Shown piece after piece: positions 38,552 to 45,783 of a stretch of 64,000 nucleotides of DNA. This DNA comes from Paractinoplanes rishiriensis (lineage in GTDB: Bacteria > Actinomycetota > Actinomycetes > Mycobacteriales > Micromonosporaceae): the NCBI RefSeq assembly GCF_016862375.1, contig NZ_BOMV01000077.1, forward strand, positions 62,001-126,000. Direction: 5' to 3'. The notes beneath the pieces were generated by a model. It was not told the DNA's origin, searched no databases, and was given only the letters and a program-made list of their open reading frames with translations. Position 1 is the first letter of the stretch. Every line of letters begins with the position of its first letter. The translations under genes were made by a program, and so were the position numbers.

Positions 38552-39358
38552 ATGCGTACGCCGATCATCGACGCGCACTGCCACGCAGGGCCCGGTGACG
38601 GGTTCACCGGGCCCTGGGACACCGCGGCACCGCTCGACGACTACCTGCGCCGGTGCGACGACGCCGGCATCACCGGGTCCAACCTGTTCGCGGCGTTCCA
38701 CACCGACTACGCGGCGGCGAACGAGGAGGTCGGCCGGATCGTCGCCGGCCGGCCCGGCCGGTTCACCGGTTTCGCCATGGTGCACCCCGAACGCGACCGC
38801 GGCCGGGTGGCCGCCCTGATCACGAGGGCGGTCGACGGCCTGGGCCTGTGCGGGATCAAGGTGCACCGGCACGACGCCCGGCTCAGCCGGGAGATCTGCG
38901 CGGTGGCGCGGCAGTGGCGGCTGCCGGTGCTCTACGACCCGGCCGGCGAGACCAGCACAGTGGCGCTGTTCGCGGCGGAGTTTCCGGACGTCGACTTCAT
39001 CATTCCGCACCTGGGCAGCTTCGCCGACGACTGGTCGGCGCAGACCGCCTTCGTCACGGTGCTGGCCGAGCACCCGAACGTGCACACCGACACCTCCGGG
39101 GTGCGGCGCTTCGACCTGCTGGTCCGGGCGGTCCGCCGGGCCGGCGCGCACAAGGTGTTGTTCGGCTCGGACGGCCCGTGGCTGCATCCCGGTGTGGAGC
39201 TGGTCAAGGTGCGGCTGCTGGGCCTGCCGCCGACGGCCGAGGCACTGGTCCTCGGCGGGAACTTCCGGCGGCTCACCGGGCGGGTACGGCGGCACCGTCG
39301 CGCGGCACCGGTATCCCCAGCGTTCGCGCTGCCCGGCCGGCGTCCCCGTCCGCGCTGA
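38552..39358 (+). CDS. Amidohydrolase-family metal-dependent hydrolase (sigma-54 operon gene 4)
   Basis: A 268-residue TIM-barrel protein of the amidohydrolase_2 type. Motifs: PIIDAHCHAGPG (metal His pair), GIKVHRHDARLS, PVLYDPAGE, FIIPHLGSFADDW (His) and HKVLFGSDGPWLHPGVEL (Asp-containing active-site end). The family removes carboxyl groups or cleaves C-N/C-O bonds of small molecules; the substrate is unknown. ATG 38552 lies two bases after the preceding stop. The last 28 codons overlap the 3' end of the convergent activator gene by 86 bases, and the tail (RRHRRAAPVSPAFALPGRRPRPR) is basic and nonconserved, so the overlap was probably created by loss of the original stop. Confidence 0.8.
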   Translation: MRTPIIDAHCHAGPGDGFTGPWDTAAPLDDYLRRCDDAGITGSNLFAAFHTDYAAANEEVGRIVAGRPGRFTGFAMVHPERDRGRVAALITRAVDGLGLCGIKVHRHDARLSREICAVARQWRLPVLYDPAGETSTVALFAAEFPDVDFIIPHLGSFADDWSAQTAFVTVLAEHPNVHTDTSGVRRFDLLVRAVRRAGAHKVLFGSDGPWLHPGVELVKVRLLGLPPTAEALVLGGNFRRLTGRVRRHRRAAPVSPAFALPGRRPRPR

Positions 39359-40631
39359 GCAGGGCCGCGCGCAGCGCCTCCTCCTCGACACCGACGGTCA
39401 GGTCGGCAAGCGTGGCGCCGCCGCCCAGCCGGTCACGCACCCAGCCGGCCAGGCGCGGGTCGCCGGTCCGTATACCCGGGCGGTGGCCGGGCTCGGGCCG
39501 CTCGGCCTCCGGCACGTCACCCAGGCTGATCTCGTCGCCGCCCAGGTGCCGGTGGATGATGCGCAGCGCGAGGGCGCGCAGGTCGCGCACGTTTCCGGGG
39601 TACGGCCGCTGGAGCACCAGCTCGCGGACCGCCGGCGAGAGCCGCGGCGGCTCCCGGTCCGGCAGCGCCTCCCGGAAGAAGTGCTCGACCAGCGGGATCA
39701 CGTCCCCGGTCCGCTCGCGCAGGCTGGGCAGCCGCAGCGTGCAGCCGGAGATGCGGTGGAAGAAGTCCGGCCGGAACGTGCCGGCGGCCTGCCCCGCCAG
39801 CAGATCACGGTTGGTCGCGCAGATCAGCCGGAAGGAGCTCTTGCGCCACAGGTTGCTGCCGACCCGCTTGAACGTGCCCTCCTGGATCACCCGCAGCAAC
39901 TCGGCCTGCAGGGTGACGGGCAACTCGCCGACCTCGTCGAGGAACAGCGTGCCGCCGTCGGCCAGCTCGAACGCGCCGGTCCGGGGGGCTGCGGCGCCGG
40001 TGAACGCGCCCTTCTCGTGGCCGAAGAACTCCGAACCGGACAGCGTCGGCACGATGGTGCTGCAGTCCAGGATGACCAGCTTCTTCTTGGTGGGCCGCGG
40101 GTCGAGGTCGTGGATCAGCTGGGCCATGCGTTCCTTGCCGGTGCCGCTCTCGCCGGTGATCAGCACCGCCGCGGCGGTGAACCGGGCCGCTTCCACCGCC
40201 TCGCGCAGCACCGCGCGCCACACCGGGCTGCCGCCGACCAGGAACTCCCGGACGTACGGGCGGTCCAGCAGCATGTCGACGTTCTGCCAGCGGCGCAGCC
40301 GGCGGGCCACCGGAACGGCCGTCTCGGCGCCGCCCCACACCACCACGTCGGAGGCGCCAGCCCGCAGCAATGCCCAGCCGGTGTCGCCCGCCGGTATCGG
40401 CGCGGTGGACAGCACCAGCAGGCGGCCCGGACCGGCGAGCCCGCGCACCCGGTCGGCGGCGCCGGGCCGGGACGCATCCAGCGCCAGCACAGTGTTGTGC
40501 GCGGTGGCCGACGGTCGTACGCCGACGGTGCGCAGCTCGCGGTCCAGCGCGCCGGCGATGCCCGCCGGCAGGTCGGCGATCTCCAGACGGGCCTCGATCG
40601 GCGCGACCGCGGCGGGCCGTTCCGGACTCAT
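39273..40631 (-). CDS. Sigma-54-dependent transcription activator (bEBP)
   Basis: A 452-residue protein with the AAA+ core of sigma-54 activators: Walker A GESGTGKE (160-167), the sigma-54-contacting loop GAFTGA (208-213), Walker B TLFLDEVGEL (from 228), and ATNRDLL, FRPDFFHRISGCTLRLPSLRER as sensor/arginine-finger region. The N-terminal ~120 residues resemble a receiver domain without the acceptor Asp (LRAGASDVVVWGG), so it may be a pseudo-receiver with another input. The C-terminus has a Fis-like start (LRAALLSADGDAGRAARTLGI) but ends PRDGAAVPAR rather than a normal recognition helix. It should hydrolyse ATP to open complexes at -24/-12 promoters. It converges on and overlaps the amidohydrolase gene and is preceded by a small gene, 9 bases away. 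Confidence 0.9.
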   Translation of the reverse strand: MSPERPAAVAPIEARLEIADLPAGIAGALDRELRTVGVRPSATAHNTVLALDASRPGAADRVRGLAGPGRLLVLSTAPIPAGDTGWALLRAGASDVVVWGGAETAVPVARRLRRWQNVDMLLDRPYVREFLVGGSPVWRAVLREAVEAARFTAAAVLITGESGTGKERMAQLIHDLDPRPTKKKLVILDCSTIVPTLSGSEFFGHEKGAFTGAAAPRTGAFELADGGTLFLDEVGELPVTLQAELLRVIQEGTFKRVGSNLWRKSSFRLICATNRDLLAGQAAGTFRPDFFHRISGCTLRLPSLRERTGDVIPLVEHFFREALPDREPPRLSPAVRELVLQRPYPGNVRDLRALALRIIHRHLGGDEISLGDVPEAERPEPGHRPGIRTGDPRLAGWVRDRLGGGATLADLTVGVEEEALRAALLSADGDAGRAARTLGIPVPRDGAAVPAR

Positions 40632-40640
40632 CCGCGCGCC

Positions 40641-41150
40641 TCAGCTTCTCGCGGCAGCGGCCCTGGTCCTCGGCGCGGTCTTACGCGGCGAAGTCTTGGC
40701 CGGCGCGGCGCGGGTGGCCTTCCGTCCATCGGTGACGGTGGTCTTGCCGGCCTCGCCGTTGGACGCCGGTGCGGCCTCAGCCTCAGCCTTAGCCGCAGCC
40801 TCGGCCTCGGCCTCGGCCGGCTTCGGGTCGACCGGCGTCTGCAGGGCCGCGGGGGCCGGTGCCGAGCGGTGGCCGTTCCCGTCGGTGTCGCCGTAACCGG
40901 TGACGTGCAGCGCCTGGACGTCCTTGAGGACCACGAAGCGGATGTCGCCGGGTCGTGGTGGCGCCGTGACGATCCGGGCCGAGCAGGCCGCGCTCTTCAC
41001 CGCCTTGGCCGCCTTGCGCGCCTTGCGGCCCGACCCCCAGTCCCGGGCGGACCGGGCGATCACGTCGCGGTCACCGCCGAGATAGGTCACCAATTGCCAG
41101 AAGTAGCGATCGTACCGGCCCCGGACGATCTCGAAAAAGAATGGGTTCAC
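40641..41150 (-). CDS. Protein with Lys/Ala-rich tail, upstream of the activator
   Basis: A 169-residue protein. GTG 41150 was chosen because GGAGG precedes it; a longer frame to 41258 lacks a site. The first ~95 residues appear folded: NPFFFEIVRGRYDRYFWQLVTYLGGDRDVIARSARDWGS and RPGDIRFVVLKDVQALHVTGYG. The tail (EAEAEAAAKAEAEAAPAS...KTSPRKTAPRTRAAAARS) is Ala/Glu then basic Lys/Arg-rich, histone H1-like. No family recognised. It sits 9 bases upstream of the activator gene and probably forms part of its transcript. The gene upstream on the same strand ends 114 bases away. Confidence 0.6.
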   Translation of the reverse strand: MNPFFFEIVRGRYDRYFWQLVTYLGGDRDVIARSARDWGSGRKARKAAKAVKSAACSARIVTAPPRPGDIRFVVLKDVQALHVTGYGDTDGNGHRSAPAPAALQTPVDPKPAEAEAEAAAKAEAEAAPASNGEAGKTTVTDGRKATRAAPAKTSPRKTAPRTRAAAARS

Positions 41151-41264
41151 GGCGATACCTCCGTAACGGGCTCTCTCATCGTATGAACAGGTGGGGAAGG
41201 GGGAACCAATTGTCGACAAGCCGATTGTTCGGACGTTTTCCGTACGCAGAGAATGCATTTCCGG

Positions 41265-43358
41265 CTACGGATGAGCGCGCCGGTACGCCGCCAGCGCGCG
41301 CTGCCCGAGTGCCCGCCGGCTGGCGAGCTCGCGCTGCACGGCAGGGTCGCCGGGCCGGCCGTGCACCACCACGGCGGGCACCTCGAAGCGCAGCAGCACG
41401 ATGTCGGACGCCCGGTCCACGGTGACCGCCGGCGTGCGCAGCACCGCGTCCACCGCGCGGTAGTCCCGGCCCAGCTCGGTCACCAGGTAGTCCACCTGGG
41501 CCGCCAGATCGGACAGGATCGCCGGGCCGAGCCGGCGGCCGTTGACCACGTGCGTGAACAGCCCGGCGCGCCGCCGCGGGCTGGTCCACTGTGCCAGGCC
41601 GACGCCGGGCAACCGCGGGCCCCGGCCACCGGCCCGGTCGCGGTCCCGGATCTCCACCGGGGTGAACGTGCGCACCCGGCCGTCGAAGCCCTCGGCGCGC
41701 ATCGGCGTGTTCTCGGCGCTGCCCTCGATCCGTTCCGGGATCACGCCGGACTCGGCCATCAGGTTGCCGACCAGGCCGGCCGCGCCGGCCACCGGATAGC
41801 GGTACCGCTGGACCAGCAGCCGCATCACCCGGACCGCCCGGGCGTCCCGCCCGACCGGCCCAGCGGTACCGGGCGCCGCGGTACCGGGTGCCGTGGTACC
41901 GGGTGCCATGGGGGTCCGGGCTCCGGTGGTGCTGATCACCGCGAAGAACGTGCCCTGCCGCCCGGCCGTGCTGAGCCGGCCGTCGGGCAGCGTGGTCAGC
42001 CATTTCTCGTCGACGGTCTGCCCGACGTTCCCGCCGATCACCCGGATCCGGCCCGGCCGGACCTCGGTGACGACGTCGCAGTGGGTCGCGCGGGTCTGCG
42101 GTTCGGCGATGTTGTCGTAGCCGGCGCCGCTGCCGGCCCGGGCGTTGCAGACCAGGTCGCCGACGCGCGGCGCGATCTCGGACACCCGGTACGCCCAGAA
42201 CGGGTTGCCCGCCACGCCGCCGAGCCGGTTGCGGCGCGCCGCCCGGATGTAGGTCTGGTGGGCCGGCGAGTACGCGAAGTGGGCCCCGGCGCCGGCGGTC
42301 CGCATCACGTACGAGACGAACACCGCGCTCCACGGGTGATCCGCCTGGTAGGCGCTGCTCCGCAACTGCGCGTCGGTGACCGGCACCCCGACCCCGGTCC
42401 GGTAGTACTCGCGCAGAATCGGGCCGGCGGCGGGTGTTGTCTCGGTCAGCGCCGGCCCGCCGCCCGGCCGCCAGCGGCGGAACTCGGCCCGGGCCACCTG
42501 GGCGATCCGTTCGCTCAGCGTCGCCGCCGTACCGGGCCGGGCCGGTGCCGGGATGCCCAGCTCGCCCGTGGTCGCCGCGCCGGTGGCGGGCGCGGTGCCG
42601 GGCAGGTCGGCCGCCGGATCGGCGAGTAGCCGGCCGCCGTACGCGCCGGGAATGTCGTTGTGTGGCACGGTCGTGCACTCGACCCGGAAGCGGGCCGACC
42701 GGGGCACCGCCCGCGCCACCCGGAGGCTGTTGGCCGCGGTGCCCTCGCCCGGGCGGAAGAGCACGCGCATCGCGCCGTCGCCGCCGGCCGCGGCCTTCCG
42801 CCGGGCCCAGGCGATCAGCGGACCGGGATCGGTGTAGAGCGCGTCGAACGAGTGCACCTCGTCCGGATCGAGGTCGGCGAGGATGTGCATGAGGGCTGCG
42901 CCGCCGCCGGAATGCGCCGTGACGATCAGCCGGCCGCGGGTGGCGCCGGCGCCGGTGGCCGCGTTGAGGTGGCGGATCGCCTCGTCGGCCAGCGCGACCA
43001 CGGCGCCGCGGCGGCGCAGCGCCGGGAAGCTGAAGCCGCGGCCGGAGCCGCCGCCGAAGAAGTGCCCGCGCGGCAGCACCGCCAGCGTGGGCGCCGGCCG
43101 CATGCCCAGGTCCAGGCCGCTGCTCGGGAGCTTGTCGCGGACCAGCCGCAGCGCCCGCCCGCGCGCGGAGTAGCCGTGCAGGTGCACCACCACGTCCACC
43201 CGCGCGCCGGCCGGCACCCGGTTCCAGCGCAGCACCAGATCGGGCGGGACGCCGGCGTGCCGGGCCAGTTGCGGCAGGCGCTCGACCACCAGCTGACCGG
43301 GTGCGCCGTGCCGGTGTGCGTCCGCGCGGTGTTCGAGCACCGCTGTCGAAGCCGTCAT
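41265..43358 (-). CDS. Modular protein: alpha/beta hydrolase-like, DUF2272, phage-tail-tip lysozyme-like
   Basis: A 697-residue protein. ATG 43358 follows GGAGG. N-terminal part (~30-230): VDVVVHLHGYSARGRAL and RGRLIVTAHSGGGAALMHILADL, a serine-hydrolase-like nucleophile (G/A-H-S-G-G). The middle (~285-470) matches DUF2272: ILREYYRTGVGVPVTDAQL, HPWSAVFVSYVMRTAG and PFWAYRVSEIAPRVGDLVC. The C-terminal ~200 residues match phage-tail-tip lysozyme domains (VMRLLVQRYRYPVAGAAGLVGNLMAES, GVGLAQWTSPRRRAGLF). No signal peptide is visible. It could act on cell walls, possibly of other organisms or after secretion by a nonclassical route. Promoter site C drives it, and the smaller gene and activator downstream are on the same strand. 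Confidence 0.75.
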   Translation of the reverse strand: MTASTAVLEHRADAHRHGAPGQLVVERLPQLARHAGVPPDLVLRWNRVPAGARVDVVVHLHGYSARGRALRLVRDKLPSSGLDLGMRPAPTLAVLPRGHFFGGGSGRGFSFPALRRRGAVVALADEAIRHLNAATGAGATRGRLIVTAHSGGGAALMHILADLDPDEVHSFDALYTDPGPLIAWARRKAAAGGDGAMRVLFRPGEGTAANSLRVARAVPRSARFRVECTTVPHNDIPGAYGGRLLADPAADLPGTAPATGAATTGELGIPAPARPGTAATLSERIAQVARAEFRRWRPGGGPALTETTPAAGPILREYYRTGVGVPVTDAQLRSSAYQADHPWSAVFVSYVMRTAGAGAHFAYSPAHQTYIRAARRNRLGGVAGNPFWAYRVSEIAPRVGDLVCNARAGSGAGYDNIAEPQTRATHCDVVTEVRPGRIRVIGGNVGQTVDEKWLTTLPDGRLSTAGRQGTFFAVISTTGARTPMAPGTTAPGTAAPGTAGPVGRDARAVRVMRLLVQRYRYPVAGAAGLVGNLMAESGVIPERIEGSAENTPMRAEGFDGRVRTFTPVEIRDRDRAGGRGPRLPGVGLAQWTSPRRRAGLFTHVVNGRRLGPAILSDLAAQVDYLVTELGRDYRAVDAVLRTPAVTVDRASDIVLLRFEVPAVVVHGRPGDPAVQRELASRRALGQRALAAYRRAHP

Positions 43359-43394
43359 CGCTGACCCTCCTGCCGTTCGGTCTCCGCCGGACAC

Positions 43395-43411
43395 AGCAAG
43401 AACCGGGCCAG
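43395..43411 (-). promoter_or_regulatory. Sigma-54-type -24/-12 promoter (site C), leftward
   Basis: On the minus strand CTGGCCCGGTTCTTGCT, GG and GC 12 bp apart. The GC lies 39 bases before the start of the DUF2272 gene at 43358. It is arranged back to back with site D and together they form an imperfect inverted repeat, so the two are not fully independent pieces of evidence. Confidence 0.7.
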
Positions 43412-43424
43412 CGCCGGGCGCGTA

Positions 43425-43441
43425 CTGGTCCGGTTCTTGCT
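43425..43441 (+). promoter_or_regulatory. Sigma-54-type -24/-12 promoter (site D), rightward
   Basis: CTGGTCCGGTTCTTGCT, GG and GC 12 bp apart. The GC lies 40 bases before the ATG at 43480, which also has a good ribosome site (GGAGGGAG). It drives the truncated alpha/beta hydrolase gene. Confidence 0.7.
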
Positions 43442-43479
43442 GCGGTGGCCGACCGCAGCGACCTGGAGGGAGTCACCGA

Positions 43480-43690
43480 TGGACCGTGCGCGTGTGGTGT
43501 TCGTGCCGGGGATGATGGGATCGGCCCTGGTGGACCCGTCCGTTCCGGCCGGCGAGTGCGGGCGGATCCTGCGGTCCGGCCGTCTCGCGCAGCGCATCCT
43601 GGCGCTGCTCCCGGCGCATGGTGGTGCCCCCGCACCGGGACGCCGGCCGGCCTGGCCCGGCGCTCCGACCTCGGACCGGTGCTGGACTGG
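43480..43690 (+). pseudogene. Truncated alpha/beta hydrolase gene under promoter D
   Basis: ATG 43480 begins MDRARVVFVPGMMGSALVDPSVPAGE, the opening of LCAT/PGAP1-like alpha/beta hydrolases (VFVPGMMGS). Good codon use continues to LLPAH near 43620, then degrades in this frame while a neighbouring frame reads LARRSDLGPVLDW. Homology to any hydrolase ends near 43690, where an ABC transporter gene on the other strand also ends abruptly. The catalytic Ser, Asp and His are all missing. Either a deletion removed the rest, or the two genes were joined by recombination. Confidence 0.6.
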
Positions 43691-45099
43691 ACGATGTCCA
43701 GGGCGTTGGCATCGCGCAGGGCGGCGTGCAGCCGCTCGTCGGAGATGTCGTCCAGGCCGTACGTGACGTTGTCCCGGATGGTGCCCTCGAACAGCACCGA
43801 CTCCTGCGGCACCACCGAGACGAAGCGGCGGGCCGTGCGCAGGTCGAGCCCCTGCATGTCGGCGCCGTCCAGCAGGATCCGGCCGGTGCTCGGGCGGATG
43901 AAGCCGAGCACCAGGTTGAGCACCGTGGACTTGCCGGCGCCGGACGGGCCGACGAAGGCCACCGTCTCGCCGGGACGTATGTCCAGGTCGACGCCGGCCA
44001 GCGAGTCCCGGGTGGCGCCCGGATGCCGGTGGGTGACCTGGGCCAGGGTGACCCGGCCGGTGACCCCGTCCACCCTGCGCTTGCCCTCGTTGTGCTCCAG
44101 GTCGGGTTCCTGCAGCACCTCGGCGATCGAGCGCACCGACTCCACCCCGCGGGCCGCCACCGGGATCAGACCGAGCAGCTGGATGAGGCCCTGGGTGAGC
44201 AGTGCGAAGTAGGTCGAGAGCAGCACCACGTCGCCGGGGCTGATCGGCAGGGTGCCGGTCAGCGAGAACACCGCCGCGAGCGCCAGGCAGGCGACGCCGA
44301 GGAACTGCATGCTCACCCAGGACATCGACGCGGCCTGACCGTTGAGCATGTCCACCCGCAGCGCGGCACGGCGGACGCCCTCCACGCCGACGGCCACCCG
44401 GGACGCGGCGGTCTGCTCCAGGCCGTGCGCGCGGGTGACCGGGATGAGCGAGGCCATCTCGCCGACCCGGGCCGCGAAGCCCTCCATCTCGCGGCGGAAC
44501 CGCTCGTTGCGCTGCCGCGCCCGGCGGCCCAGGGTGTGCCGGATCAGCAGGGCCAGCGGCACGGTCAGCAGATAGACCGGCAGGAACTGGGGCACCATGA
44601 TCGCGGTCATCACGGCGGCGCCGGCCAGCACCATGACGGCCGACAACAGCGGGTGCGCCACCTGCTGGAGCATGAGCTCGATGTTCTCGACGTCGCGGAC
44701 CACCTTGTTCTGCACGACCGACGAACTGGCCCGGGTGTGAAAGCCGATGGACAGGCTCTGCAGCCGCGCGGTCAGCCCGTTCCGCAGGTCGGCACCGGTG
44801 TCCCGGACGACCAGCATGAAGTTGCGCGTGTAGATCAGGTGGTTCGGATAGTTCTGCACGAGCAGCACGGCCGCCACCGCGAGCCAGGCCAGCACCGTGG
44901 TCACCTGGCCGCGCCGCGCCACGATATCGATGATCGCCGCGGTGATGACCGGCAACATCCAGAGCGGAACTTCCTTGAGCACGAACGCGCCGACCGCGAT
45001 CGTGATACGCCACGGCCGCCGCCGCAGCAGCCGCATCAGCGAGAGGATCGGACGGGCCCCGTCAACGAGCGGGGGCGAGGAAAGCGCTTGCCCAGCCAT
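43690..45099 (-). pseudogene. 3'-truncated ABC exporter (membrane domain plus partial ATPase)
   Basis: ATG 45099 begins MAGQALSSPPLVDGARPILSLMRLLRRRPW. Six membrane segments follow (ITIAVGAFVLKEVPLWMLPVITAAI; LLSAVMVLAGAAVMTAIM; LGVACLALAAVFSLTG and others), then the ATPase with Walker A VAFVGPSGAGKST and the Q-loop VSVVPQESVLFEGTIRDN. The frame matches exporters until LRDANALDIV and then becomes unrelated. The signature LSGGQ, Walker B, D-loop and H-loop are missing. The nominal open frame runs on to 41176 by chance through other genes, which is no evidence for translation. The protein cannot hydrolyse ATP. The breakpoint coincides with that of the convergent hydrolase remnant. Confidence 0.75.
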
Positions 45100-45783
45100 T
45101 GTCAGGAGTCTAGTGAGAAATGCGGTCCGACCCGTGTGACGTGCGTGACGACCACCGAGCGGGTGCGGGGCTCGCACTGTCGTCGATGGAGCGATTTATC
45201 AGACCCCGGCATTGCCGCGACCCGAACATTTGCCGATGGCGGATCACCATCCCGGCCCGGTCGTCCCGTGAATCGGCAGCCGACCGGGCGCACTCCCGCC
45301 ACCGGGCACCGCATGCCGGGATCCGCTGGCCACATCGTGAGCCCGTCCTGGACTGCGGACGATCATTCCACCCGCCGGGACGCCCCGGAGCAAAAGCCGC
45401 TTAACACCTTATAACGCGGCGCCACCGATAGATCGTGGCGAGTTTCCGTCCGACCGGACAGTCCGACCGGAACCCCAAATCCTCAAGGTCGCGACCCGGA
45501 GCCACCACCGCGCCACCGGGGGACGTTTACGGCAAAAGGCATGGACGAGCGCCGTACTGCCAGGGACTTGAGGTCCCAACTTCAAGACTTGCGACCCGGA
45601 GCGGCGATCAGCAGACGGCGGTGAAGGCGAAGCGCTGATCACGGGATGGATGTGGGGGCGGCCGAAGCGGATCGCCCGGCGCGCCCGATTCGGGCTACCG
45701 GTCCGTGACCTTGTGGTTACCCGTCCCACGTATTGAAGCTCGTGATTGTGTCGGACGGGGGTCGCGACGTACGGTCCTGTGCC
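45100..45783. other. Long intergenic region with a 12-bp direct repeat
   Basis: No convincing gene in 684 bases. GCGACCCGGAGC occurs at 45492-45503 and 45591-45602, exactly 99 bp apart, each in a similar context (CTCAAGGTC and CTTCAAGACTT upstream). GGGACTTGAGGTCCC near 45563 is a small hairpin. This part is A/T-richer than the surroundings. It holds the promoter for the GH26 gene; no CebR-type palindrome was seen. Confidence 0.4.

Noticed and set aside
45079..45092. GGAAAGCGCTTGCC, LacI-operator-like sequence near the start of the truncated ABC gene
   Set aside because: Imperfect, lies inside the coding start of a broken gene, and differs from the perfect CebR-type site; probably chance.
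41176..45177. Open frame joining the ABC exporter to downstream sequence (over 1,300 codons)
   Set aside because: The exporter matches its family only to about 43,690; beyond that the frame runs antiframe through the real DUF2272 gene.
45120..45404. Short ORF in the intergenic region upstream of the GH26 gene
   Set aside because: No ribosome site, no domain, unusual composition; overlaps repeats and a likely promoter region.
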